In this document: in pieces, positions 35,515 to 45,438 of the stretch
Layout of the letters: the number at the start of each line of letters is the position of its first letter
Numbering within the stretch: the first letter of the stretch is position 1
NCBI RefSeq assembly: GCF_023845585.1
Contig: NZ_JAMQHS010000005.1
Span: 239,457 to 303,456 of the forward strand
Origin: Clostridium sp. CMCC3677
GTDB taxonomy: Bacteria > Bacillota > Clostridia > Clostridiales > Clostridiaceae
Reading direction: 5' to 3'
DNA: 64,000 nt
Made by a program: the position numbers and the translations under genes
Notes under the pieces: generated by a model
What the model saw: the letters and a program-made list of their open reading frames with translations, nothing else
Told to the model about the DNA's origin: nothing
Database searches by the model: none

Positions 35515-37407
35515 ATGAGAATTGTTGATTTATTAAAAAAACAAGGCATTGAGTTAAACTTCAATCCATTTTCTAAAGATGAATGTATTGAGAAACTAGT
35601 AAACTTGATGGACAAAACAGGCAATTTAAATAACAAAGAAGAGTATAAAAAAGCTATTATAGCAAGGGAAGCACAAAGTACAACAGGAATTGGTGATGGA
35701 ATAGCTATACCACATGGAAAAACTAATGCTGTTAAAAAAGCTTCATTAGCTGCAGCAGTATGTAAAAATGGAGTAGATTATGATTCATTAGATGGATCTT
35801 TAGCAAAATTATTTTTTATGATTGCAGTTCCAGATAATAGTGACAATTTACATTTAGAAGTTTTAGCTAGATTATCTACTATATTAATGGATGAAAAATT
35901 TAAAGATAGCTTAATTGATTGTAAAGATAAAGATCAATTTTTAAAACTAATAGATGAAAAAGAAAGTGAAAAATTTCCTGAAGAAGTTAAAGAAACTAAA
36001 AAAACTTCAAATAATGGTGGATATAGAGTTCTAGCTGTTACAGCATGTCCAACAGGAATAGCACATACTTATATGGCAGCAGAAAGTCTTGAAAATAAGG
36101 GTAAAGATTTAGGCATTACGATAAAAGTTGAAACTAATGGTTCTGGAGGAGCTAAAAATGTTTTAACTAAAAAAGAAATTGAAGAAGCAGAATGTATTAT
36201 AATTGCAGCAGATAAAAATGTTGAAATGAGTAGATTTAATGGAAAAAGAGTTATAAAAACTAAAGTAGCCAATGGAATACATAAAGCAGAAGAATTAATC
36301 AATGAAGCTATAAGTGGAAATGCACCTGTATATCATTATAATGGTAATAGCAGTGCTGAAACAGAGAATATAGAAAATGAAAGCATAGGTCGTCAAATTT
36401 ATAAACACCTTATGAATGGAGTATCACATATGTTGCCATTTGTAATTGGTGGTGGTATATTAATTGCATTAGCATTCCTTTTTGATGATTATAGTATTGA
36501 TCCAAGCAACTTTGGTACGAATACACCACTTGCAGCATTTTTTAAAACAGTAGGTGGAACAGCTTTTGACTTTATGCTTCCAGTGCTTGCAGGATTCATT
36601 GCAATGAGTATTGGAGATAGACCAGCACTAGCAGTAGGTTTTGTTGGTGGAGCATTAGCTAATAAAGGCGGATCAGGATTCTTAGGTGCATTACTTGCAG
36701 GATTTATAGCTGGTTACTTAGTTGTTTTATTAAAGAAATTATTCGATAAATTACCTCAGAGCTTAGAAGGTTTAAAACCTGTATTATTATATCCTTTCTT
36801 TGGTATATTACTAATTGGAGCAATTATGGTGTTTGCTGTTAATCCACCGGTTGGTGCTTTAAATACTATGATTACAAATGGACTTAATTCAATGGGTGGA
36901 ACTAGTAAAGTTCTTTTAGGTATAGTATTAGGTGGAATGATGTCAGTTGATATGGGCGGTCCTGTAAACAAAGCAGCATATGTCTTCGGTACAGCATCAC
37001 TTGCAAGTGGCAATTTTGAAATAATGGCAGCTGTAATGGCTGGTGGTATGGTTCCACCACTTGCAATAGCATTAAGTACTACTTTCTTTAAAAATAGATA
37101 TACAGTAAGGGAAAGACAATCAGGTCTTACTAACTATATAATGGGTTTATCTTTTATAACAGAAGGAGCAATACCATTTGCAGCAGCAGACCCATTAAGA
37201 GTAATACCAGCTTGTGTAGTTGGTTCAGCAGTTGCTGGTGGATTATCAATGTTCTTTGAGTGTGCTTTAAGAGCTCCACATGGTGGATTATTTGTAATAG
37301 GTATTATAAGTAATAAATTAGGTTATATTGGAGCAATAGCAGCGGGTGCAGTAGTAGGTATGATAATACTTTCAGTATTAAAAAAACCAATAAAAGATAA
37401 TAAATAA
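35515..37407 (+). CDS. fruA: Fructose PTS transporter IIABC
   Basis: A 630-residue fused permease that imports fructose and phosphorylates it at C1. IIA is residues about 1-150, with the phospho-His in IAIPHGK near residue 66. IIB is about 170-270, with the active Cys in ACPTGIAHTYMAAE near 177. IIC is about 295-630 with about nine helices (HMLPFVIGGGILIALAF, GGFIA, GAIPFAAADPLRVIPA). Domain order A-B-C. Ribosome site AAGGAGG. Last gene of the operon; a terminator follows. Confidence 0.95.
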   Translation: MRIVDLLKKQGIELNFNPFSKDECIEKLVNLMDKTGNLNNKEEYKKAIIAREAQSTTGIGDGIAIPHGKTNAVKKASLAAAVCKNGVDYDSLDGSLAKLFFMIAVPDNSDNLHLEVLARLSTILMDEKFKDSLIDCKDKDQFLKLIDEKESEKFPEEVKETKKTSNNGGYRVLAVTACPTGIAHTYMAAESLENKGKDLGITIKVETNGSGGAKNVLTKKEIEEAECIIIAADKNVEMSRFNGKRVIKTKVANGIHKAEELINEAISGNAPVYHYNGNSSAETENIENESIGRQIYKHLMNGVSHMLPFVIGGGILIALAFLFDDYSIDPSNFGTNTPLAAFFKTVGGTAFDFMLPVLAGFIAMSIGDRPALAVGFVGGALANKGGSGFLGALLAGFIAGYLVVLLKKLFDKLPQSLEGLKPVLLYPFFGILLIGAIMVFAVNPPVGALNTMITNGLNSMGGTSKVLLGIVLGGMMSVDMGGPVNKAAYVFGTASLASGNFEIMAAVMAGGMVPPLAIALSTTFFKNRYTVRERQSGLTNYIMGLSFITEGAIPFAAADPLRVIPACVVGSAVAGGLSMFFECALRAPHGGLFVIGIISNKLGYIGAIAAGAVVGMIILSVLKKPIKDNK

Positions 37408-37417
37408 ACATCCAATA

Positions 37418-37464
37418 CACCTATTTAGAGTAAATGATTATCTACTCTAAATGGGTGGTTTTTT
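37418..37464 (+). terminator. Intrinsic terminator of the fru operon
   Basis: A 15-pair stem CACCTATTTAGAGTA / TACTCTAAATGGGTG (one G-U) followed by TTTTTT. Confidence 0.88.
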
Positions 37465-37629
37465 ATGATGTTAAAAAATATATATTTGATAAAAAACATT
37501 GCAATTTTGCCTAAACAGTGTTATACTGAATTAGTAATATATAAAGATTTTGTTAAGATAAATAGATTTCTCCTTTTAGAGAATTATATGAGTCAGTAGG
37601 AATCTTTAAATAATAAGGAGGAATTTAAT

Positions 37630-37785
37630 ATGGAAGATAAGACAATCGTATGTAAAGACTGTGGTCAAGAATTCATTTTTACAGTAGGAGAACAAGAATT
37701 CTACAAAGAAAAAGGATTTTCTAACGATCCAGTAAGATGCGCAGCTTGTAGAAGAGCTAAAAAAGAACAAAACAATAGAAGATAA
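37630..37785 (+). CDS. Small zinc-ribbon protein (51 aa)
   Basis: A 51-residue ORF starting MEDKTIVCKDCGQEF with two CxxC pairs (CKDC 8-11, CAAC 37-40), an AAGGAGG site 8 bases before ATG and a terminator right after the stop. It matches the short clostridial probable zinc-binding ribbon proteins (zf-trcl type). The middle contains EQEFYKEKGF and the end is basic (RRAKKEQNNRR), which may bind nucleic acid. Function unknown. Confidence 0.85.
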   Translation: MEDKTIVCKDCGQEFIFTVGEQEFYKEKGFSNDPVRCAACRRAKKEQNNRR

Positions 37786-37797
37786 TTTGTGATTTTT

Positions 37798-37830
37798 AAG
37801 AGTTATAAGATTTTCTTATAACTCTTTTTT
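37798..37830. terminator. Bidirectional terminator between the zinc-ribbon and acetyltransferase genes
   Basis: A 13-pair perfect stem AAGAGTTATAAGA / TCTTATAACTCTT with loop TTT and T tracts on both sides. It includes the stop codon of the minus-strand acetyltransferase. Confidence 0.85.
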
Positions 37831-38268
37831 GTATATTTTAATATAATCTCCAGAGTATTCAGCACCATTTTCAAAATGCTTCCAACCTGTTTTCTCATAA
37901 TAGTTATCAATATCTGTATATAAAAAGAGTTTAGAAAATCCAGCATTTTTACAGTAAGTTAGTACAAAGTCTTGTAATTTTTGACCAATACCTTTATTTC
38001 TATAATTTTCTTTTACATACAATGCTGATAACCATGGATATAAATCTTGTCTACTCACTAAATCAGCTCTCCACAAACTAATAGTGCCAACTAATTCATT
38101 ATCTGAAAGAGCAATAAATGTTAAAGGTAAACTGTTTTTTTTAAAACTATGATTTATAATGCTTTCAAAAAAATCACGATTTGTTTCATTTCCAAATTCA
38201 TTCCATAACCAATCAATTATGGTTTCTGTATTTTCTTTATAATCAGCTAAGTAGGCAATTTTAAGCAC
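37816..38268 (-). CDS. GNAT-family N-acetyltransferase
   Basis: A 150-residue acetyltransferase. I chose GTG at 38268 (AGGAGG 8 bases upstream) because the region before it encodes nothing domain-like although the frame is open. Motif A is visible as LSALYVKENYRNKGIGQKL and motif B as FSKLFLYTDIDNYYEKTGWK. Substrate unknown. Diverges from the arsR gene with about 215 bases between. Confidence 0.8.
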   Translation of the reverse strand: MLKIAYLADYKENTETIIDWLWNEFGNETNRDFFESIINHSFKKNSLPLTFIALSDNELVGTISLWRADLVSRQDLYPWLSALYVKENYRNKGIGQKLQDFVLTYCKNAGFSKLFLYTDIDNYYEKTGWKHFENGAEYSGDYIKIYKKEL

Positions 38269-38447
38269 ATTGAAGTCCTCCTGTTTTACATTAAATTGAA
38301 AATTATACTTATAATTAAAATATAGTTTAATTATAACATAAAAAGGCATGAAATGGCAAAAATAGATAGGGTAAAATGTTACCATATAATTATAATGATA
38401 CAAGTGTAATTATAGATAGTTATTGACGTTAAACATAAAGTGATTTA

Positions 38448-38470
38448 ATCTATATATAGATATTTATCTA
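38448..38470 (+). promoter_or_regulatory. Overlapping palindromes, candidate ArsR operator
   Basis: ATCTATATATAGAT (38448-38461) is a perfect 14-base palindrome, and TAGATATTTATCTA (38457-38470) is a second overlapping 6-2-6 repeat. They lie just before the arsR ribosome site and downstream of TTGACG (38423-38428), a likely -35. This is the usual place for autoregulation by ArsR-family proteins. Confidence 0.5.
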
Positions 38471-38484
38471 TGCTAGGAGGAGTT

Positions 38485-38814
38485 ATGGAAACAAAATATG
38501 AATTAAATTCAAAAATATTTAAAGCATTAAGTGATCCAAATAGAATAAAAATATTAGATTTACTTTCTTGTGGAGAAAAATGTGCTTGTAATATATTAGA
38601 GAATTTTGAATTTACTCAACCGACATTATCACATCATATGAAGGTATTGATAGAGTGTGGATTAGTGGATTGTAGAAAAGAAGGAATATGGAATCACTAC
38701 AAATTAAATAGTGTAAATTGTAATAAATTGGTTTTGTTTTTAATGAATATAGTTACCGAGACAGAAGACTGTATTTGTAATAATATATTAAAATGTAAAG
38801 ATAATAATAGTTAA
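38485..38814 (+). CDS. ArsR/SmtB-family metal-responsive regulator
   Basis: A 109-residue winged-helix repressor. ATG 38485 follows AGGAGGA at 4-5 bases. DNA-binding: FTQPTLSHHMKVLIECGLV. The alpha-3 metal box reads GEKCACNILE, a CxC like that of arsenite sensors (ELCVCDL), and further Cys are in the wing (DCRKEG) and C terminus (CICNNILKC). No arsenite pump or reductase is beside it, so its target genes are elsewhere or it controls itself only. Confidence 0.85.
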   Translation: METKYELNSKIFKALSDPNRIKILDLLSCGEKCACNILENFEFTQPTLSHHMKVLIECGLVDCRKEGIWNHYKLNSVNCNKLVLFLMNIVTETEDCICNNILKCKDNNS

Positions 38815-38900
38815 TATTTGTAGATGTATAAATTATAAGACTATATAATAGATCTTAAGTTACTTCAAGGTTTATTATACAGTCTCCATGTTTTTTTTAG

Positions 38901-39599
38901 TTATGTTTGTAATTTTAATTCAACAGCTTTGGACAGTTCAATAAAGGTTTCTCCTAATGTGCAGTCATATACAAATATATCTACACCCATAGTTTTAGCT
39001 TTTCTAAGTGCATTGGCAAACTTAGGGTCAGTATCATCATTTGGTGAAAAACTTTTTACATTATCTAATTGAATTAAGAAAAGAACACCAGCTCCCATAT
39101 TATTATTTTTAACTTCTATTAGTTCTAATAAATGCTTAGTTCCTCTTTCAGTTGGGGCATCTGGAAATCTACAAAATCCATCTTCCTCTAAGGTGACGCC
39201 TTTTACTTCTAAGTAATACTCATTATTTAAAGAATCTTCTAATTTAAAATCAAATCTACTATTTCCAAAGGTTTTTTCTCTAGAGATTTTTGTATATTTC
39301 TCTAGTCCTTTAATTCTTTTATTAATAAGAGCTTCTTCAACAACTTTATTTGGTATTTGTGAATCAATATTTATTAATTTGTCACCTTTATATGCACCAA
39401 TTAAGCTAAATTTAGTTTTTCTATTTGGACCATTTTCTTCTCTTATTAGTGCTTTGCAACCAGGTATTAATATTTCTTTGCATCTACCTGTATTAGGTAC
39501 ATGCACTAATTCTTCTTTTCCATCTATAATAACATATCCTTGAAATCTATTTGGACGTCTTACAAATTCAACTATTTGCGTATTTTTTTTAAATATCAT
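38901..39599 (-). CDS. sfsA: DNA/RNA nuclease SfsA family protein
   Basis: A 232-residue SfsA protein; ATG 39599 was chosen because GGAGG lies 5 bases upstream. Family blocks are present: FVRRPNRFQGYV, HVPNTGRCKEIL, GNSRFDFKLED, EVKGVTLEEDGFCRFPDAPTERG (shown over two conserved stretches) and HLLELIE. SfsA was first linked to maltose metabolism and has an OB-fold plus nuclease-like domain. Length is normal. Confidence 0.93.
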   Translation of the reverse strand: MIFKKNTQIVEFVRRPNRFQGYVIIDGKEELVHVPNTGRCKEILIPGCKALIREENGPNRKTKFSLIGAYKGDKLINIDSQIPNKVVEEALINKRIKGLEKYTKISREKTFGNSRFDFKLEDSLNNEYYLEVKGVTLEEDGFCRFPDAPTERGTKHLLELIEVKNNNMGAGVLFLIQLDNVKSFSPNDDTDPKFANALRKAKTMGVDIFVYDCTLGETFIELSKAVELKLQT

Positions 39600-39658
39600 A
39601 TGCTCCTCCAATATTTTAAATATAATATTTTAATTGTTTAAATCTATTTAGTCTTTTA

Positions 39659-40267
39659 TTATTTTTCGAAACTAAATAGTGAATATGCTGTATCATTGCG
39701 AACATAATCTAACGTTCCAATTGTAAAATCATAAGTAGTTATATATCCATAATCATTAGCTCCAAATAGAATCGCTTCATGACTAAAATTTTCGTTAGGA
39801 TTATCAATAACTTTTTCTATTGGCACTAATTTATCTTTGAAAGAATTTTTCATATCCTTATATTTTGTTTTTTGTAAGGTATTTGTATATACAGAATAAG
39901 AATACATATCAGCACTGTTAATATTATGTAATTGAATAGTACGTCCATCATTGCTAACTGTTACTTCACAATATTCATCGCCTTGGGTCATAGAACAGTC
40001 AATTTCTTGTAAATCAATACTATTAATAATTTGTAATTCATTTAAATCATAAATAAAAAGTCCAAAATAATCATGAAATATTATTATATCATCAGATGCA
40101 TAATCAAGTGTTACCATATCTACACCAACGCTTTGTTCTAAAGCCCATTTAGCAGGTGAAGGTTCAAGGGTACTTTTCTTTGAATTATTACAACCATTTA
40201 ATAAGATTAAACAATTTAACATTAATAATAAAAAGAATGATTTTTTAATAGATTTATAAGTAGTCAT
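39659..40267 (-). CDS. Putative lipoprotein of unknown function
   Basis: A 202-residue exported protein. ATG 40267 was chosen (GGGGGA about 7 bases upstream). The N terminus is a lipoprotein signal: basic KSIKK, a hydrophobic run, and lipobox LNGC at about residues 22-25. The mature part contains repeated beta-strand text such as IIIFHDYFGLFIYDLNEL and IQLHNINSADMYSYSVYTN, which looks like beta-propeller blades, but it is short for a whole propeller. I do not recognise a family. Confidence 0.65.
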   Translation of the reverse strand: MTTYKSIKKSFFLLLMLNCLILLNGCNNSKKSTLEPSPAKWALEQSVGVDMVTLDYASDDIIIFHDYFGLFIYDLNELQIINSIDLQEIDCSMTQGDEYCEVTVSNDGRTIQLHNINSADMYSYSVYTNTLQKTKYKDMKNSFKDKLVPIEKVIDNPNENFSHEAILFGANDYGYITTYDFTIGTLDYVRNDTAYSLFSFEK

Positions 40268-40633
40268 ATAAATATCCCCCATATGTATAATATAATTTGT
40301 TGAGTTTTAACAAAAATATAAGTAAAATTTTCAATACTAAAATCTAAATAATTTGATAATAATATCATTTTGAAGATTATAGCATAAATATATATTAATT
40401 ACTATTAAGATAAAATGCATATGTGTAAGATAAAAGTGTATTATGTATTTATAAGGGAATAAAATATATTTTGTTTTTATATTAAGAGTAAATCATACTA
40501 AAAATTAATGAATAGAATTGTTGTTCTCTAGTTATGATATAATGTATATATATAACAAGAGTAAATAAAGAAATGTTTTAGAAAAAGGGTAATAGGGTAT
40601 TGCAACATTAAATTAATAAAAGGGGAGATTTTT
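40268..40633. other. 366-base divergent intergenic region
   Basis: AT-rich DNA between the lipoprotein and the next gene. A TATAAT (40538-40543) could be the -10 of the plus-strand gene, but no good -35 is at the right spacing. I see nothing else. Confidence 0.4.
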
Positions 40634-41257
40634 ATGAGGGAAAAAATGAAAACAATAGCAATAGTCACAAGTTCAGTTTTAATTGTAGGTATATTATACA
40701 TATACAATAATACTCATATGACAACTCCAACTTCAATTGAAAAAGAACCTAATATAGAAACTAGTGAAACTACTAATGATAACGCAAATAAAGAAGAGAT
40801 AACTATTAGTGAAGAAAGTATAGAAAATAAAGAAAAAAGTGATAGTGGCAAAATCGTAAATGATAAAAATAAGGAGAATATTGAAAAAGATTCTAAAGGT
40901 AATTTAATATTTAAAAGTAATTTAGGATTTTCAATGACTTTTCCAGATACTTGGAAAGACAAATATAGGATTATAGAAGAAAGCAATTCAGTAGCTGTTT
41001 ATTTTAAATCATCTGATTCTAGCATTGACCCAAAATCAGGACTATTTTTTCTTATAATTAAGCAAGATGATTCATTAGATCCAAGTATGTTTGATACGAT
41101 TGATGTTGAAAACTATGTTACTGTAAATGATGATACTTATTTTATAGGTGGTCCAACAGATATATCATTGAATGAAAATGCATCTGATTTTAATACATTT
41201 ATTTCTATGAATAAAGACCGTAAAGATATAATAGAAAGTATAGTGAGCTTAAAGTAA
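40634..41257 (+). CDS. Membrane-anchored protein of unknown function
   Basis: A 207-residue protein with one N-terminal hydrophobic helix (residues about 6-24) and an AGGGGAG site. A Glu/Lys/Asn-rich linker (about 30-88) leads to a domain starting GNLIFKSNLGFSMTFPDTWKDKY, which resembles the PsbP/DUF-type fold of clostridial surface proteins that begin with a FPxxW motif. No catalytic motif. Anchored outside the cell by prediction. A bidirectional terminator separates it from the convergent ttcA-like gene. Confidence 0.65.
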   Translation: MREKMKTIAIVTSSVLIVGILYIYNNTHMTTPTSIEKEPNIETSETTNDNANKEEITISEESIENKEKSDSGKIVNDKNKENIEKDSKGNLIFKSNLGFSMTFPDTWKDKYRIIEESNSVAVYFKSSDSSIDPKSGLFFLIIKQDDSLDPSMFDTIDVENYVTVNDDTYFIGGPTDISLNENASDFNTFISMNKDRKDIIESIVSLK

Positions 41258-41316
41258 AATAAGATTTAATATGTATAGCCTACAAATAATATAATTAGAG
41301 TTAAATGTTTATGTAT

Positions 41317-41357
41317 AAAAATAGGTATCTAAAAATAATTTTTAGATACCTATTTTT
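41317..41357. terminator. Bidirectional terminator
   Basis: A 19-pair perfect stem AAAAATAGGTATCTAAAAA / its complement with loop TAA, between two converging genes. Confidence 0.88.
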
Positions 41358-41360
41358 TAG

Positions 41361-42080
41361 TTATTTAATTAAATCTTTATTCCAGATAAAAAGTTGATCT
41401 GAATTATTTAAACAACCAAAAAGGTTCTTTTTAAAACCTGGCATTTTATTATTAAGTTCATCAATCAATTCTTTTATATCCTGTCTTTTGGTTTTACCAT
41501 CAGCAGGGCATGGATTCTTTATAACTGGAAAATTAAATTTTTTAACAACACTTTTAATGCTGTGCTCCTCTATATAAACCATTGGTCTTATTAATGTTAT
41601 AGTATTTTTATGCATAAGTGTTTTTGGTGAAAAACAGTTAATTCTTCCTTCATAGCACATTGATAGCATAAGAGTTTCCAAAGCATCATCTTTATGATGA
41701 CCAAGCGCAACTTTATTGCAACCTAATTTTTCTGCATTATTATGCAAAGCACCACGTCTAAGATTTGCACATAAAGAACAAGGATTTTTTTCTTTCCTTA
41801 AGTCAAACACAATCTTTTTTATATCTGTTTGTATTTCATAAAAAGGAACTTTTAAATTTTCACATAATGTGTATAGGGGAGAATTGTCTACACCACCTGG
41901 ATTTAAGGTAATTGCTATAAGCTCAAATTTTTGGGGTGAAAAATTCTTGTATGTATTTAAAAGATATAGTAGAGTTAAGCTATCTTTTCCGCCAGAGAGT
42001 CCAACAGCTATTTTATCTCCATCTTGAATCATATCAAAATCATTTATTGCTTGTCGCATTTTACTAAGAAGTTTTTGCAT
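41361..42080 (-). CDS. TtcA-like tRNA 2-thiocytidine synthetase
   Basis: A 239-residue PP-loop ATPase, AGGAGG before ATG. The PP loop SGGKDSLTLLYLL is at about residues 29-41. Cysteine pairs CSLCANLRRGAL (about 105-116) and NPCPADGKTKRQ (about 196-207) are the TtcA-type Fe-S/thiolation cysteines, and GHHKDDALETL is the second ATP motif. TtcA transfers sulfur to cytidine-32 of tRNA. Firmicute relatives are of the TtcA/TtuA group and the exact target nucleoside is not proven. Confidence 0.85.
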   Translation of the reverse strand: MQKLLSKMRQAINDFDMIQDGDKIAVGLSGGKDSLTLLYLLNTYKNFSPQKFELIAITLNPGGVDNSPLYTLCENLKVPFYEIQTDIKKIVFDLRKEKNPCSLCANLRRGALHNNAEKLGCNKVALGHHKDDALETLMLSMCYEGRINCFSPKTLMHKNTITLIRPMVYIEEHSIKSVVKKFNFPVIKNPCPADGKTKRQDIKELIDELNNKMPGFKKNLFGCLNNSDQLFIWNKDLIK

Positions 42081-42203
42081 TTAATATATTCCTCCTAAAA
42101 AGTCTGTACAAATAATTATATTATAGAAAAAACATAATTTCAAAGATATTAAATATTTATTTTTGATTTTAAATTTTACTGCAATTACTGTATTTTCACA
42201 AAT

Positions 42204-42261
42204 AAAAACCCTTATAGTAGCTAAAAATCATATAAGAATTTTTATATCTACTATAAAGGTT
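42204..42261 (-). terminator. Terminator after the first GGDEF/EAL gene
   Basis: On the minus strand AACCTTTATAGTAG pairs with CTACTATAAGGGTT (one G-U), then TTTT follows. Confidence 0.7.
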
Positions 42262-42294
42262 ACACTTTATTAAGGATAAATTATTTTTAGATAT

Positions 42295-45200
42295 TTAAGG
42301 ATTAAATTTTTTTTCAAATTCATCAACTGGTATAGGCTTTGAAAAAAAGTATCCTTGAACCATATCACATCCAATCTGAGTTAAAAAATCTACTTGAGCT
42401 TGAGTTTCTACTCCCTCAGATAAAACTGAAATATTAAGATCTTTAGCCATTTTTACAATATTAGATACGATTATTTTTTCATTAGCACTTACATTGTTGT
42501 TAGGAAAAAAGCTTTTATCTAATTTTAAAACATCTATAGGAAGTTCCTTTAAAAGATTTAAAGAAGAATATCCAGCCCCAAAATCATCCATTGAAAAAGT
42601 AAATCCAAGGTTTTTTAATTCAGTTATTTTACTTAATACTTCTTTTATATTATCAAGAAAAATATTTTCAGTAAGTTCAAGCTCTATTAAATTTATTGGA
42701 ATACTATATTGTTTAATTAGAGTGATTAATCTAGAGATAAAAGTATCATTATTTATATGAACTCTTGATACATTCATAGAAATCGGTAGCAGTCTCTTTT
42801 TATTATCCATCCAATTACGAAGAACTTTAAAAACTTCTTCATAAACATAAAAATCTAACTCAACAATAAATCCATTTTTCTCAAACAAGGGAATGAATTT
42901 TCCGGGATAAAAAATCACATTATCAGGGGTAATCCATCGTACAAGAGCTTCAGCGCCAACTAATTTTTTTGTAGAAAGTTGAATTTTGGGTTGTAAATAT
43001 ATTACGAATTCTCTGTTATCTAAGGCATCAATCATACGATTTTCTATCTTTTTTTCTTCAGTAGCTTTTATATGAAGTTTAGAATCATAAAATGCAAATT
43101 GGCTTTTATGTGAACCTTTAATAGTTTTTCGAGCTATATTCGCTTTGTCAATCATTGAAACTAAGCTATCATTTACATTAGTTATTAAATAAATCCCACT
43201 AATTATAGAGATTTTTATATGATTAAATTCTTCTTTTTGAAACTTTAATATTTCATTATTAAAATTTATAAGTCTATTTTTAAATTTTTCAATATCAGTG
43301 TATTTTATAAGAGTTAAAAAATTATCAGAAGAAGCTCTACATACTAATTCATCTTTGTCAAGAAGTGTAGATAAAAGATAAGAAAATTTAACTAAAACTT
43401 TATTTCCAATAGCATAACCAGCAGTCTCATTTATATATTTAAATTTATCAAAATCTGAACATATAAGTGCATATTTATTATTTGACTTATTTAATAGTTC
43501 ATTAGCCATTACTTCGAATTTTGGTAATGTCATTAAGCCTGTTAAAGAGTCTTTAGAGATAATTCTATCTAAAAAATTTGTTATATCAGAAAAATACATT
43601 AGTCTTGCTTGAATATTTTTAGGTAAGGTTATTTTACAAGCTGTCATACTTATCCAAGTTTCGAGTACTGGATTAAAAAATTCAACTGTATTAGTATTAT
43701 TATCATAATTTAATTTAGATAATGGACAATGCATACAAGGAATATCGCTATTAAAAAAAGCTTTATAACATACTTCACCGCATTTTGCAGTTGGAAAGAT
43801 GTTTTTTAAATTAGGACTCATATATAATAGCTCATAGCTATCATCTTTTAAAACATAGGTATATAGATTTTGATTTTTGGCAATGGATTGGAAAAAATGT
43901 TTTTCTTCTTCAAGACGTTGAGTAGTGCGTATCTTCAACAAATAAGAAGCTATTATTTTTGTTATTGTAGTAAACAACTTGATTTCATTTGCAGTCCAAA
44001 AATGATTTTCATAGGAATTATAGAAGTTAACACATCCTTTATACTGTTCATTATCTTTTATAAGACATTGTAAAAATGATTTTACATTAAGCTTATCATA
44101 AAGCTTTTTATTTTTTTCTGGCAGAATTAAATTTGAATAATCGTTACAAATAAATACATCATCATTATTAAAGATAGAAAAATAATATAGCCAATCATTA
44201 AACAATAAATTTTTCAGCTCATTTTTATAACAAGGTATTTCATAATTACACCATTCATGCGTAATATTAAAATTAGTATCCTCTGAGGAATATTTTAGTA
44301 TGCTTATTCTACTTAAATTAAAGTACTCCCCAATTTTAGATAAAATCAAAACTATAGCATCATCGATATCTTTAGTTTCAGAGAGTATATCAAATGAGTA
44401 TGAAATTAATTTATTTTTAAAAGTGTTATTATATCTGTTGTACAAATTGTTTTTTGAATGAAAATTGAAGATATCACTTTCTTTAAAAACATCTATTTTA
44501 TTTTTATCATAGAATTCAAAGCAATCCTTACCATATCTTTTAGCTAAATAAAGAGCATGATCAGATTTTTCAAAAAGGTCATAATAAGCAATCCCATCAT
44601 TTGGATAAATAGATATTCCAATACTGCAAGAAATACTATGACTTTTATCTATATATATATTTTTTATAGAATTACAAACTGTATAAGCCTTAGTGGTAAT
44701 CATTTCTGTATTAATAATGTTTTTAAAAAATACAATAAATTCATCGCCTCCAACACGTCCAACAATGTCATCTTTGTCAAAACAAGATTTTAAAGTATCG
44801 GAAACTTTTAATAAGATATTATCACCGAACATATGACCTAAATTATCATTTATAGATTTAAAATTATCAATATCAATAATCATAAGAGCATGTGAGGTTA
44901 AAGTATTACTTTTTAAGAAGTCTTCAATTAATACTTTACTTGCGGTTTTATTATATAACTTAGTTAGAGGATCTAATTGAATTTTTAATTTTAATGTTTC
45001 AATCTCTAATTTTTGATGAGTATTTTTATTTTCTGTTATATCATTAAGAATACATATAAATTGATAATTGCAATTTTTATTAGATATACACCGACCCATT
45101 AGAAGTAGCCAACTAAAATTAGTATCATTTTTATTAATTCTAAATTCAATTTTAATATCGTCTCCAACATTATGTTTAGTCACAAAAATGTTCTTAAACA

Positions 45201-45438
45201 AATCTATATCTTCTTTATAAATGATTGAAAGAACATCATTTTTACAATCTTTATTAAAAATATCTTTCTTTAATCCAAGAATCTTAAAAAATTCAAGATT
45301 TGCGTAAGAGATTTTAAAAGAATTATTAAAAACAATAGTAGCTAATCCACATAAATCAGAATTATAAAATAATTTAATTAAAAATTTATTGAGAATTGGT
45401 TGTAGTAAAGAAGTTATTTTATCTTTAAGTTTACTCAT
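42295..45438 (-). CDS. Multidomain c-di-GMP protein: PAS-GGDEF-GAF-PAS-degenerate GGDEF-EAL
   Basis: A 1047-residue cytoplasmic signalling protein with no membrane helix. Order: PAS (about 20-140), GGDEF with intact GRVGGDEFIVFF (about 225-236), GAF-like (about 340-505), a PAS-like segment with a Cys motif (VCYKAFFNSDIPCMHCPL, about 575-592), a second GGDEF domain whose motif is RASSDNF, and EAL (about 800-1047) with EALVRW, ELTE, DDFGAGYSS and SEGVET intact. The first GGDEF could make c-di-GMP and the EAL could degrade it; the degenerate domain may bind GTP or act structurally. It is a close paralogue of the next gene upstream. Start: ATG behind GCGAGGA. Confidence 0.9.
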   Translation of the reverse strand: MSKLKDKITSLLQPILNKFLIKLFYNSDLCGLATIVFNNSFKISYANLEFFKILGLKKDIFNKDCKNDVLSIIYKEDIDLFKNIFVTKHNVGDDIKIEFRINKNDTNFSWLLLMGRCISNKNCNYQFICILNDITENKNTHQKLEIETLKLKIQLDPLTKLYNKTASKVLIEDFLKSNTLTSHALMIIDIDNFKSINDNLGHMFGDNILLKVSDTLKSCFDKDDIVGRVGGDEFIVFFKNIINTEMITTKAYTVCNSIKNIYIDKSHSISCSIGISIYPNDGIAYYDLFEKSDHALYLAKRYGKDCFEFYDKNKIDVFKESDIFNFHSKNNLYNRYNNTFKNKLISYSFDILSETKDIDDAIVLILSKIGEYFNLSRISILKYSSEDTNFNITHEWCNYEIPCYKNELKNLLFNDWLYYFSIFNNDDVFICNDYSNLILPEKNKKLYDKLNVKSFLQCLIKDNEQYKGCVNFYNSYENHFWTANEIKLFTTITKIIASYLLKIRTTQRLEEEKHFFQSIAKNQNLYTYVLKDDSYELLYMSPNLKNIFPTAKCGEVCYKAFFNSDIPCMHCPLSKLNYDNNTNTVEFFNPVLETWISMTACKITLPKNIQARLMYFSDITNFLDRIISKDSLTGLMTLPKFEVMANELLNKSNNKYALICSDFDKFKYINETAGYAIGNKVLVKFSYLLSTLLDKDELVCRASSDNFLTLIKYTDIEKFKNRLINFNNEILKFQKEEFNHIKISIISGIYLITNVNDSLVSMIDKANIARKTIKGSHKSQFAFYDSKLHIKATEEKKIENRMIDALDNREFVIYLQPKIQLSTKKLVGAEALVRWITPDNVIFYPGKFIPLFEKNGFIVELDFYVYEEVFKVLRNWMDNKKRLLPISMNVSRVHINNDTFISRLITLIKQYSIPINLIELELTENIFLDNIKEVLSKITELKNLGFTFSMDDFGAGYSSLNLLKELPIDVLKLDKSFFPNNNVSANEKIIVSNIVKMAKDLNISVLSEGVETQAQVDFLTQIGCDMVQGYFFSKPIPVDEFEKKFNP

